Part shown: positions 16,428 through 24,799 of the stretch, in pieces | How positions within the stretch are numbered: the first letter of the stretch is position 1 | Layout of the letters: every line of letters begins with the position of its first letter | NCBI RefSeq assembly: GCF_014873875.1 | Contig: NZ_JADBEM010000001.1 | Coordinates: forward strand, 3,596,001-3,660,000 | From: Actinopolymorpha pittospori | GTDB lineage: Bacteria > Actinomycetota > Actinomycetes > Propionibacteriales > Actinopolymorphaceae | DNA: 64,000 nucleotides | Reading direction: 5' to 3' | The notes under the pieces: model-generated | Told to the model about the DNA's origin: nothing | Seen by the model: only the letters and a program-made list of their open reading frames with translations | Databases searched by the model: none | Program-made: the position numbers and the translations under genes

Positions 16428-18458
16428 ATGGACGTCAAGCGATTCTTCCGCGGGCCGATCTTCTGGATCGCCGTACTCATTATCGCGATCCTGCTTGTCG
16501 GCGACCTCGCGACACGGTCGGGTGGCTTCAAGCCGGAGGACACCTACAAGGTCGTCGACCAGATCCGGGACAACAAGGTCGCCTCGGCTGTGATCGTCGG
16601 TGGGACCGACCAGGAGATCCGGATCACCACCAAGGACGGACAGAAGTACAGCGCCGCCTGGGTGAACGGTCAGGACCTCGAGCTCCAGCGGCTGCTGCAG
16701 CAGAAGTCCGACGGCAACCAACTGCCCGACGGCTACAACGTGGAGATCGCGCAGCCGAGCCTCTTCGGGTCGCTGATCTCGACTCTGTTGCCGTTCATCC
16801 TCATCGCCCTACTGTTCCTCTTCCTTATGAACCAGTTCCAGGGCGGCGGTAGCCGCGTGATGAACTTCGGCAAGTCCAAGGCCAAGCTCATCAGTAAGGA
16901 CACCCCGAAGTCGACGTTCGCCGACGTCGCCGGATGCGACGAGGCGATCGAGGAACTCGGCGAGATCAAGGAGTTCCTGCAGGAGCCGGCGAAGTTCCAG
17001 GCCGTCGGCGCCAAGATCCCGAAGGGTGTCCTGCTCTACGGCCCGCCCGGTACCGGCAAGACCCTGCTCGCGAGGGCGGTGGCCGGTGAGGCCGGTGTGC
17101 CCTTCTACTCCATCTCCGGTTCGGACTTCGTCGAGATGTTCGTCGGTGTGGGTGCGTCCCGGGTCCGTGACCTGTTCGAGCAGGCCAAGGCCAACGCCCC
17201 GGCGATCGTGTTCATCGACGAGATCGACGCGGTGGGTCGCCACCGCGGTGCCGGTCTCGGTGGTGGTCACGACGAGCGTGAGCAGACCCTGAACCAGCTG
17301 CTGGTCGAGATGGACGGCTTCGACGTCCGCGGCGGTGTCATCCTGATCGCCGCGACCAACCGTCCCGACATCCTCGACCCCGCCCTGCTGCGCCCCGGCC
17401 GCTTCGACCGCCAGATCAGCGTCGAGGCCCCCGACCTGATCGGCCGGCACAAGATCCTCCAGGTGCACGCCCGGGGCAAGCCGGTCGAGCCGGAGGTCGA
17501 CCTGCTCGCCGTCGCCCGCCGTACCCCCGGGTTCAGCGGTGCCGACCTGGCCAACGTCCTCAACGAGGCGGCGCTGCTCACCGCGCGACAGAACAAGAAG
17601 CTGGTCGACGACGACGCTCTCGACGAGGCGATCGACCGGGTCATCGCCGGTCCGCAGAAGCGCACCCGCCTGATGAGCGACAAGGAAAAGAAGATCACGG
17701 CCTACCACGAGGGCGGGCACGCTCTGGTGGCGGCGGCGCTGCCGGGCACCGACCCCGTTCACAAGGTCACGATCCTGCCTCGCGGACGCGCCCTCGGTTA
17801 CACGATGGTGCTCCCCGACGAGGACAAGTACTCCACCACGCGCTCGGAGATGCTCGACAAGCTCGCCTACATGATGGGTGGCCGCGCCGCCGAGGAACTC
17901 GTGTTCCACGACCCGACGACCGGCGCCGCCAACGACATCGAGAAGGCGAGTGGCCTCGCCCGGGCGATGGTCACGCAGTACGGCATGACCGAGCGCCTCG
18001 GTGCGATCCGCTTCGGCGAGAACAACGGCGAGCCGTTCCTCGGCCGCGACCTCGGACACCAGCGCAACTACTCCGAAGAGGTCGCCGCGCTGGTCGACGA
18101 GGAGGTCCGCCGGCTGGTCGACAACGCCCACCAGGAGGCGTTCGACATCCTGGTCGAGAACCGGGACGTTCTCGACAACCTCGTCCTCGAACTCTTCGAG
18201 CACGAGACCCTCGACAAGGAGGGCGTCGAGCGCGTCTTCACCCACATCCGGCGGCGCCCGATTCGGCCGGCCTGGACGGGTTCGCCGACGCGCCGGCCGT
18301 CCGACATCCCGCCGGTGGACGCGCCGAAGGTGCTCTCGCCCAACGGCAGCCAGCCCGAGGGCGGCCTGGTGATCGCCCCGGCACCCGAGGGGGAGCCGGA
18401 CGTCCAGGAAGGGCGCTCCCAGGGAGGCACCACGGAGGGTGGGCCGCAGCCGTCGTGA
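16428..18458 (+). CDS. ftsH: ATP-dependent zinc metalloprotease FtsH
   Basis: A 676-residue membrane AAA+ protease degrading misfolded membrane proteins and short-lived regulators. Start ATG 16428 gives the actinobacterial N-terminus [10 protein letters not shown]; an in-frame ATG at 16392 is less likely. TM1 covers about residues 10-26 and TM2 about 105-125 ([18 protein letters not shown]), bracketing a small periplasmic domain. The AAA module has [13 protein letters not shown], Walker B IVFIDEID and the SRH around [19 protein letters not shown]. The protease motif HEGGH is at residues 427-431. The C-tail is Pro-rich and disordered. It overlaps folE by a GTGA junction. Confidence 0.97.
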   Translation: MDVKRFFRGPIFWIAVLIIAILLVGDLATRSGGFKPEDTYKVVDQIRDNKVASAVIVGGTDQEIRITTKDGQKYSAAWVNGQDLELQRLLQQKSDGNQLPDGYNVEIAQPSLFGSLISTLLPFILIALLFLFLMNQFQGGGSRVMNFGKSKAKLISKDTPKSTFADVAGCDEAIEELGEIKEFLQEPAKFQAVGAKIPKGVLLYGPPGTGKTLLARAVAGEAGVPFYSISGSDFVEMFVGVGASRVRDLFEQAKANAPAIVFIDEIDAVGRHRGAGLGGGHDEREQTLNQLLVEMDGFDVRGGVILIAATNRPDILDPALLRPGRFDRQISVEAPDLIGRHKILQVHARGKPVEPEVDLLAVARRTPGFSGADLANVLNEAALLTARQNKKLVDDDALDEAIDRVIAGPQKRTRLMSDKEKKITAYHEGGHALVAAALPGTDPVHKVTILPRGRALGYTMVLPDEDKYSTTRSEMLDKLAYMMGGRAAEELVFHDPTTGAANDIEKASGLARAMVTQYGMTERLGAIRFGENNGEPFLGRDLGHQRNYSEEVAALVDEEVRRLVDNAHQEAFDILVENRDVLDNLVLELFEHETLDKEGVERVFTHIRRRPIRPAWTGSPTRRPSDIPPVDAPKVLSPNGSQPEGGLVIAPAPEGEPDVQEGRSQGGTTEGGPQPS

Positions 18459-19063
18459 GTACCTTGGCCGAGTCGCACGACGCAACTGATCTGCCGCCGT
18501 TCGACCATGGTCGAGCTGAGCGCGCGATCCGTGAACTCCTGTACGCCGTTGGCGAGGACCCGGACCGGGAGGGTCTGAAGGACACCCCGGCTCGGGTGGC
18601 TCGCGCCTACGCCGAGATGTTCGCCGGGCTGCGGATGACGCCGGAGTCGGTGCTCACCACGACCTTCGACCTCGGTCACGACGAGATGGTGCTGGTCAAG
18701 GACATCGAGGTCTGGTCGGTCTGCGAACACCACCTCGTACCGTTCACGGGCAGCGCGCACATCGGCTACATCCCCAACGACGAAGGACAGATCACCGGGC
18801 TTTCGAAGCTCGCCCGACTGGTCGACGTCTTCGCCAAGCGCCCCCAGGTGCAGGAGCGCCTCACCAGCCAGATCGCGGACTCGATGGTGGAGATCCTCAA
18901 GCCGCGCGGCGTGATCGTCGTGATCGAGTGCGAGCACCTCTGCATGACCATGCGAGGTGTCCGCAAGCCGGGTGCGAAGACCGTGACGTCCGCGGTGCGG
19001 GGTCAGCTTCGCGACTCCCCGACTACCCGCGCCGAGGCCATGTCCCTCATCATCGGCGGGTAG
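18455..19063 (+). CDS. folE: GTP cyclohydrolase I
   Basis: A 202-residue enzyme that converts GTP to 7,8-dihydroneopterin triphosphate, the first step of folate synthesis. Zinc ligands are visible in [11 protein letters not shown] and [33 protein letters not shown] and the C-terminal [14 protein letters not shown] are signature segments. The GTG start overlaps the ftsH stop by 4 bp, indicating translational coupling. Unusually, folP does not follow directly: a strong terminator and two minus-strand genes separate folE from folP-folB-folK. Confidence 0.97.
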   Translation: MSTLAESHDATDLPPFDHGRAERAIRELLYAVGEDPDREGLKDTPARVARAYAEMFAGLRMTPESVLTTTFDLGHDEMVLVKDIEVWSVCEHHLVPFTGSAHIGYIPNDEGQITGLSKLARLVDVFAKRPQVQERLTSQIADSMVEILKPRGVIVVIECEHLCMTMRGVRKPGAKTVTSAVRGQLRDSPTTRAEAMSLIIGG

Positions 19064-19086
19064 TAGCGACGCACCCGCACCACGTC

Positions 19087-19118
19087 GCCCCCAGCATTCG
19101 TGCTGGGGGCTTTGTTGT
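19087..19118 (+). terminator. Intrinsic terminator after folE
   Basis: GCCCCCAGCA (19087-19096), a TTCG tetraloop, then TGCTGGGGGC (19101-19110) and a T-rich tail TTTGTTGT. This is one of the clearest terminators in the window; it ends the ftsH-folE transcript. Confidence 0.93.
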
Positions 19119-19213
19119 CGCCATACCTGGGACAGCGCTTCCCCGGTGGACACAGCGTCTCGGCGGCGCCCCGAGGTGGGACGCCGCCGAAACGTCGTAC
19201 GGGAGGATTCCGG

Positions 19214-19477
19214 TCAGAGACCGACCGGGACGTGTGGCATGTGCACCCAGAGCTGACGCTGGTGAATGTAGTGCCGGTCCGGCAGCTGCTCCAGCAGGGA
19301 GACGAGCTCGAGTCGAGCCCCCTGTGCTTGCGCGGCCTTCACGAGTTCCCCACGGGAGGCGGGGCCGACGGCGAAGGCGTCGTCGAGGACTTCGAGGATT
19401 TCGACTCTGGTGACGGGCTCAGGCGACGCGACAACGACCGCAGGGGCAACGGCGATGTCGGCGATGGCGGGGCTCAT
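19214..19477 (-). CDS. DUF2795-type small protein
   Basis: 87 residues from the ATG at 19477, which follows AAGGAG by 5 nt; the longer reading upstream is not supported. The middle part (VEILEVLDDAFAVGPASRGE, then LVKAAQAQGARLELVSLLEQL) resembles the helical DUF2795 family, small actinobacterial proteins of unknown function. The C-terminus RQLWVHMPHVPVGL is aromatic- and His-rich. It lies on the minus strand between folE and folP, interrupting the usual folate order. Confidence 0.7.
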   Translation of the reverse strand: MSPAIADIAVAPAVVVASPEPVTRVEILEVLDDAFAVGPASRGELVKAAQAQGARLELVSLLEQLPDRHYIHQRQLWVHMPHVPVGL

Positions 19478-19594
19478 GACGCTCCTTTCGAAGAACCGGC
19501 GGACTGTCCGCCGGCCTGTCCGAGCTGTGTGACCCATCCCTCACCCACGGTCAACGTACCAAACCTCCGGACGCTACGGGCAGATCCAGCGAAA

Positions 19595-20715
19595 TCAGTG
19601 CAATGCGTCGAGCAACATGGGGAGTGAACGGTGGAGTTCGCGTTGCCAGTAAGGCCAGCTGTGTGTTCCGGGGCCGTAGAAGTGGATCTCCAGGTGCCGG
19701 GCGCCGGCGGCGCGCAACCGGTCCGCGAGAAGCCGATTCTCCGACTCCAGCAGGGTTTCCAGCTCGCTCGTGCTTCCCGCCGGGTTGGTCCAGCGGCCCG
19801 GTCTGTCCGTTGCCGCTGGAGAGGTAGAGGGGCGTGTGGCGCAGCGCGCGGGCCAGGTCGACGGGGTTGTGCGCGGCCCAGATGGAGGCCTGGCCGGTCG
19901 GATCGCCCCACAGGGCAAGCGGGTCAGGCACGTATCCCTGGACCAGCCCGAGCACGAAGTCGGTCGCGCCCGGTGTGTGGAGGGTGGCGACCACACCGCT
20001 GTACGACGCGGCGGCCCGGAAGAGGCCCGGATGCCTTCCGGCGTAGGACAAAGCGCCGAATCCGCCCATCGACAGACCGGCGACCACGCGGCGCGCCGGC
20101 GCCGTAGTCGCGTTCGAGGATCCGGCGGACCTCGGTGAGGTGAAACTCCTCCCAGGCAGGCGATCCACCCGTCCCGGCGTTCCACCAGTCGCTGTAGAAG
20201 CCGACGTCGCCCGCCTCCGGCATGACCACGAGGACGTCCCGGAGTTCGGTGATCGAGGCGACGTCGGTGAGGCTCGTCCAACTGGTGTAGTCGCCACAAC
20301 ATCCGTGCAGCAGGAAGAGGACCGGCCAGTGCTGGCCGGGACGTCGCTGCTCCCAGCCGTCGGGGGTCAGGAGCCGGACCTTCGCGGGCCCGCCCAGTGC
20401 CGGCGAGGCGATCGTGAGATCCAACTGGCGTGGGGCGATCCACTCCTCCTCGATCACCCGGGCGCCCCCGCTCACCGGGCGGTGCGCGTCGAGAGCGACC
20501 GCCGGGCCGGATATCGGCCCGGTCCCGGTCGCCGCGCCCGTCGTCGCCCGCGCCGGTTGGGCACCGGCTGACAGCAGCGCGAGGACGAGGAGGAAGGTGG
20601 ACAGAACTACGGCGATGAAAGGCTTGTCGGTGCGAGGCTCTACGATCGCCGGGCGGGCGAGACCGGGCGGAGTCGCGGGTCTGGTGGCGACGGTGATGGC
20701 GCGAGAGAAGGCCAT
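19595..20715 (-). pseudogene. Frameshifted secreted esterase (alpha/beta hydrolase, esterase D/antigen 85-like)
   Basis: From the ATG at 20715 (GGGAG 7 nt upstream) the product begins with a signal segment (FIAVVLSTFLLVLALLSAGAQPARA). It continues as an esterase: LFLLHGCCGDYTSWTS, MPEAGDVGFYSDWW, then ERDYGAGAP. There the frame shifts, near 20095-20105 in a GC run. The nucleophile elbow GLSMGGFGALSYAGRHPGLF continues in another frame to about 19785. A second shift near CCCGGCGGG leads to ESENRLLADRLRAAGARHLE and FYGPGTHSWPYW (catalytic His) up to the stop at 19595. All catalytic parts exist but in three frames. A recent pseudogene or sequence errors in GC runs are both possible. Confidence 0.8.
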
Positions 20716-21000
20716 GGCTGAACTCCCGATCGACGGCGTGGCTGGTGTCGCGCTGAAGGTCGTGGTGCGGCGAGGGCGCGTCAAGGCCCGGCACCGACGT
20801 TGGCCACCACGCGACCACCGGGTGGGTGACGGTCCGGCGAACGCCGGCGAGACGACAGGCGGCCGAGAAAACGCCGCACGGACAACAGCGGCTGGACGAC
20901 CGCCAGCCAGACCAACGGAAGCGGGCCAACTGGTGGCCGACACGAACGACGGATGGACGGACGGGGGACGGATGGACGCGAAGCGAGGGGGGCCCTGCGG

Positions 21001-21879
21001 GTGAGCGGCGTGCCCACGAAGTACGTCGCGGGCCTGCCCCAACCCGGCCGCGCGCTGGTGATGGGCGTGCTCAACGTCACCCCCGACTCCTTCTCCGACG
21101 GCGGCCAGTGGCTCGAACCCGACCGGGCGATCTCCCATGGACTCGAGCTCCTCGCCGAAGGCGCCGACCTCCTCGACGTCGGCGGGGAGTCCACCCGCCC
21201 GGGGGCGGCGCGCCCTTCGGAGGAAGAGGAACTCCGGCGCGTCCTGCCGGTCGTCCGCGCCCTGGCCGGTGCCGGCGCCCTGGTCTCCGTCGACACGATG
21301 CGCTCGCGGGTCGCCCGGGAGGCGCTCGACGCTGGAGCGGTCATGGTCAACGACGTGTCCGGCGGGCTTGCCGATCCGGCGATGCTGCCGTTCGTCGGCG
21401 CGGCCGAGGTGCCCTACATCTGCATGCACTGGCGCGGCCATTCCCAGCAGATGCAGGGACGCGCGGTCTACGACGACGTGGTGGCCGCCGTGGTCGCCGA
21501 GCTCGGCCAGCGGATCGAGGCCGCCCACGCCGCCGGGATCAGCCCGGACCGGTTGGTGATCGATCCGGGGCTCGGGTTCGCGAAGACCGGTGAGCACAAC
21601 TGGGATCTGCTCAGCGCTCTCGACCAGCTGACCGAGCTCGGCCAGCCGGTCCTGGTCGCCGCGTCCCGCAAGAGCTTCCTCGGCAGGCTGCTCGCCGACC
21701 CCGACACCGGGGAGCAACGGCGCACGGTCGACCGGGACGACGCCAGTGCCGCGGTCGCCGTGCTGGCCGCCAGCGCGGGCGCCTGGTGCGTCCGGGCGCA
21801 CGCCGTCCGGCCAACCCTGGACGGTGTCAAGGTCGCGGCGGCATGGGGGGCGGCGGCAGATGCGCGGGCCCGAGGGTGA
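21001..21879 (+). CDS. folP: Dihydropteroate synthase
   Basis: 292 residues from the GTG at 21001, preceded by a G-rich GAGGGGGG ribosome binding site. It condenses p-aminobenzoate with hydroxymethyl-dihydropterin pyrophosphate and is the sulfonamide target. Motifs: MGVLNVTPDSFSDGG, LDVGGESTRPGA, VNDVSGG, DPGLGFAKTGEHNW and SRKSFLG. It heads the run folP-folB-folK-DUF3180. The divergent 285-bp gap upstream toward the esterase pseudogene must carry its promoter; none was resolved. Confidence 0.96.
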   Translation: MSGVPTKYVAGLPQPGRALVMGVLNVTPDSFSDGGQWLEPDRAISHGLELLAEGADLLDVGGESTRPGAARPSEEEELRRVLPVVRALAGAGALVSVDTMRSRVAREALDAGAVMVNDVSGGLADPAMLPFVGAAEVPYICMHWRGHSQQMQGRAVYDDVVAAVVAELGQRIEAAHAAGISPDRLVIDPGLGFAKTGEHNWDLLSALDQLTELGQPVLVAASRKSFLGRLLADPDTGEQRRTVDRDDASAAVAVLAASAGAWCVRAHAVRPTLDGVKVAAAWGAAADARARG

Positions 21880-21995
21880 TTTCCCTCACCGGAGCAGGCG
21901 GAGGGGTCGAAACAAACCGGGACCTCGGGTTGTCGTTATGGCAGGGACCGCCGGTACTGTCAGGCGAGGGATATTTCGACCGGGAGGAGGACATA

Positions 21996-22358
21996 GTGTC
22001 TGATCTGATCGCCCTTCGGGGGCTCCGGGTATTCGGTCACCACGGTGTCCACCCGGAAGAGCGTGCCAACGGGCAGACCTTCGTGGTCGACGTCGTCCTC
22101 GGTGTCGACACCAGGGAGGCCGCGCGTTCGGACGACCTTTCGCAGACGGTTGACTACTCGCTGCTCGCGGCGCAGGTCACCGACGCGGTAAGCAAAGAAC
22201 CAGCTGATCTCATCGAGACGGTGGCCGAGCGTGTCGCCGACCTGTGCCTCGATCATCCTCGCGTCGAACAGGTCGAGGTCACTCTTCACAAGCCCGAGGC
22301 GCCGGTCGGGCTTCCGCTCGATGACGTCGCCGTGACCATTCACCGGAGCCGTACGTGA
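21996..22358 (+). CDS. folB: Dihydroneopterin aldolase
   Basis: 120 residues from the GTG at 21996, with an excellent GGAGGAGG Shine-Dalgarno. It converts 7,8-dihydroneopterin to 6-hydroxymethyl-dihydropterin. RVFGHHGVHPEERANGQTF, the TVDYSLLAAQV segment and the C-terminal VEVTLHKPEAPVGLPLDDV (catalytic Lys region) match FolB. The stop overlaps the folK start as GTGA. Confidence 0.96.
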   Translation: MSDLIALRGLRVFGHHGVHPEERANGQTFVVDVVLGVDTREAARSDDLSQTVDYSLLAAQVTDAVSKEPADLIETVAERVADLCLDHPRVEQVEVTLHKPEAPVGLPLDDVAVTIHRSRT

Positions 22359-22921
22359 ACGAGACACCCAACCCGCACATCATCGACGCTGACACGTTGA
22401 CCGGCGGTCTCCGACCGATCCGGCGGGTCGTGGTGGCGCTCGGTAGCAACCTTGGTGACCGGATGGCCAACCTGCAGGGCGCTCTGAACGCGGTGGCGGA
22501 CACTCCTGACGTGGAGATCGTTGGTGTCTCGCCGGTCTATGAGAGCGCGCCCGTCGGTGCGCCGGAAGGCTCTCCCGACTTCCTGAACGCGGTCGTCGTG
22601 GTCGACTCGACGCTGCACGCGCGCACCCTGCTCGAGCGCGCGCTCGCGATCGAGGACGCGTTCGGCCGGGTCCGGACCGAGCCGGGCGGTCCCCGCACCC
22701 TTGACGTCGACCTGGTTGTCGTCGGTGACAAGGTGATCGACGAGGAGGACTTCGTGCTTCCGCACCCGCGCGCGCACGAGCGTGTCTTCGTGGTCGTGCC
22801 CTGGGCATCGGTCGACGCCGACGGCGAGATCCCCGGCCTGGGTCGGGTCGGCGACCTGGCCCACAGTCTCGACACCACCACGATCACACGCGTGGACGGT
22901 CTCGAACTCAGGCTCGAGTGA
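22355..22921 (+). CDS. folK: 6-hydroxymethyl-7,8-dihydropterin pyrophosphokinase
   Basis: A 188-residue HPPK that transfers pyrophosphate from ATP to the pterin, making the FolP substrate. Signature segments are VVALGSNLGDRMANLQGAL, FLNAVVVVDS, GGPRTLDVDLVVVGD and LPHPRAHERVFVVVPW. The GTG start overlaps folB by 4 bp and its own stop overlaps the next gene by 4 bp, so translation of the operon is tightly coupled. About 20 extra N-terminal residues precede the core. Confidence 0.96.
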   Translation: MNETPNPHIIDADTLTGGLRPIRRVVVALGSNLGDRMANLQGALNAVADTPDVEIVGVSPVYESAPVGAPEGSPDFLNAVVVVDSTLHARTLLERALAIEDAFGRVRTEPGGPRTLDVDLVVVGDKVIDEEDFVLPHPRAHERVFVVVPWASVDADGEIPGLGRVGDLAHSLDTTTITRVDGLELRLE

Positions 22922-23415
22922 GCCCGGTGCGCACGACCCGACCCGGCGTCCTCGTCGTTCTCCTCGTCCTCGGCGGGGCCCTCGGCTGGAGCGGTGTGGC
23001 AGTGCTCCAGGCGATGGGACGCTCGGTGGGGCGAGCGCCCTGGTCGGCCGCGGGCGGGTTGGCGTTCTTCGCCGCGCTGCTGCTGCTCGGCGCGTGGTAC
23101 ATGTACGACCGGATCCACCGCAAGCACCGTCCGGTCGACGGGCTGACCGCCGTACGCCTGCTCGCCCTGGCCAAGGCCAGCGCGCTCGTCGGAGCCCTGG
23201 TGGCGGGTGTCTACGTCGGCCTCACGATCCGCTACCTCCCAGACGCCGGCATCCCCGACATCCGCGAGCGGGTCATCCGGGCGGCGGTGACGGTGCTGGC
23301 CGCGGTCGCCGTCACCGTGGGCGCGCTGTTGTTGGAGCGTGCCTGCAAGGTGCCGCGCGGACCCGACGACGAGCACGAGAACGACGCCTCCCGCGACAAC
23401 GGCGAGCGGCGCTGA
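22918..23415 (+). CDS. DUF3180 membrane protein
   Basis: A 165-residue protein with four predicted membrane segments: about residues 9-28, 43-60, 82-102 and 123-142. Short basic loops (YDRIHRKHRPVDGL) and a charged C-tail (DDEHENDASRDNGERR) complete it. DUF3180 proteins almost always follow folK in actinomycetes; their function is unknown. Start GTG 22918 overlaps the folK stop. Confidence 0.88.
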   Translation: MSPVRTTRPGVLVVLLVLGGALGWSGVAVLQAMGRSVGRAPWSAAGGLAFFAALLLLGAWYMYDRIHRKHRPVDGLTAVRLLALAKASALVGALVAGVYVGLTIRYLPDAGIPDIRERVIRAAVTVLAAVAVTVGALLLERACKVPRGPDDEHENDASRDNGERR

Positions 23416-23577
23416 GACCAGCCGCGCGCACCCCACGTGTGCCATTGAACGCGGAACGTGACCACCGTCTCGCGGTGATGCGTACCTTCAGTGGCCACTT
23501 CGTGTCGATCACGCGACCGAACGTGTGCGACACTCTGGAAAGTTGGGGATGTCTGGCGCAATTGCGGAAACCCACCG

Positions 23578-23583
23578 TAGCCT
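23578..23583 (+). promoter_or_regulatory. -10 hexamer, leaderless start of the acidic membrane protein
   Basis: TAGCCT ends 6 nt before the ATG at 23590; there is no Shine-Dalgarno in between. Confidence 0.55.
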
Positions 23584-23589
23584 CTGCGC

Positions 23590-24699
23590 ATGACACGTAG
23601 CGGGGACCACCGAATCCGTCATCTGGCCCGATGGGTGGCGACACCCGTCCTGCTTCTGGCCACGGCACTGGTGGTGTTCGCCGTCTATCACGCGACCGTG
23701 AGCGTCCTGACCGGTGCGGCCATCGCCGCCCTCGTCGCGGGCATCATCGCGGTCGTTGTCTTCGACATCGAGCTCATCCGGAGCCGCCGCGCCCATGGCG
23801 CCGACCGGGTGGCGCAGGCGCGTTCGTACGCGGCGATGTACGCCGCCCACGTCCGCGTGATGGCGGAGGGCTTCGCCCTCGCCCAGAACCGCGCCCGGCA
23901 GGCCGAGGAGGAGCAGGCCAGGGAGCGCGCGGCCGAGCCCGTCAGCGAGGCCGCGGTCGTAGCGGTCCCGGCGCTGGTCGCGGCAGGGGTGCCGGCAGCG
24001 CGCGACGGCGAGAGCCAGCGCGATGCCAACTCCCACCAGGTCGAGTGGGACTCCCTGAGCTCGGCGGCCGAGCAGCTCTCGCTCGACGAGCCTGGCGACG
24101 GGGCCGAGACCACCGTCGAGGCGACGGAGGAGAAGGTCGACCAGAAGGCCGCGGAGGTGGCCTCCGACCAGACGTCTGAGGACGCGAAGGCCGCAGAGAC
24201 CGAGCAGCGCCCCGAGGAGGGGCGGCACGCGGCGGTGGTCGCCGAGGACAGCGAGAAGCAGCCGGTCGCGGCGCACGCCGAAGCCGCTGAGGAGAAGGTC
24301 ACCGACGCGAAGCCGGCAGAGGTGGAGTCGTCCGACGTCACGATCGACGCGGAGGCCACCACCGAGTCCGCCGCCGACGCCGAGTCCGACACCGAGTCCG
24401 ACACCGCGAAGGTGTCCGCCGAGGTCGCGGAGCCCGCCGAGGTCGTGGCGGAGCGGGCCGACGCTGAGCAGCGTGAGACGGCGGAGACGGCCGTACCGCT
24501 GCTGGCTGCGCGGGCGACCACCGAGGCCGGCAAGGAGACGCCGGAGCTCTGGGACAGCCTGCGCGACGCGCCCACGGTCGTGAACATGATGGCCTGGGAG
24601 GTACGCGCCCGACTGGCCGCCGACGAGGAGCGCGACGCCGAGCAGGCCTCGGAGTCCAAGCAGGGCAAGGGCGACGAGGAGGCCTCGGCCACCGCGTAA
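23590..24699 (+). CDS. Membrane protein with long acidic low-complexity tail
   Basis: A 369-residue protein of unknown function. Two adjacent membrane segments (about residues 13-30 and 37-57) form a hairpin, followed by a basic stretch and a helical region (AYAAMYAAHVRVMAEGFALAQ). From about residue 105 to 320 it is Glu/Ala/Asp/Thr-rich, strongly acidic and probably disordered. A non-repetitive C-terminal motif (TPELWDSLRDAPTVVNMMAWE) ends the tail and is the likeliest binding site. The membrane hairpin with a large acidic cytosolic arm suggests a scaffold or tether, which is speculation. It is monocistronic, with a terminator at 24756-24785. Confidence 0.75.
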   Translation: MTRSGDHRIRHLARWVATPVLLLATALVVFAVYHATVSVLTGAAIAALVAGIIAVVVFDIELIRSRRAHGADRVAQARSYAAMYAAHVRVMAEGFALAQNRARQAEEEQARERAAEPVSEAAVVAVPALVAAGVPAARDGESQRDANSHQVEWDSLSSAAEQLSLDEPGDGAETTVEATEEKVDQKAAEVASDQTSEDAKAAETEQRPEEGRHAAVVAEDSEKQPVAAHAEAAEEKVTDAKPAEVESSDVTIDAEATTESAADAESDTESDTAKVSAEVAEPAEVVAERADAEQRETAETAVPLLAARATTEAGKETPELWDSLRDAPTVVNMMAWEVRARLAADEERDAEQASESKQGKGDEEASATA

Positions 24700-24755
24700 G
24701 GGGTGGCCTCTCCGCCAGCCCCTCCGGGGGTGGCGCGTGGAACCTGGAGACCGAC

Positions 24756-24785
24756 GGCCGGACCGGCAGCAACGCCGGTCCGGCC
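24756..24785. terminator. Hairpin terminator between convergent genes
   Basis: GGCCGGACCGGC (24756-24767) and GCCGGTCCGGCC (24774-24785) form a perfect 12-bp stem with loop AGCAAC, followed by CTTT. It serves the acidic membrane protein gene and possibly the M20 gene. Confidence 0.85.
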
Positions 24786-24799
24786 CTTTCGCGTCCCGG

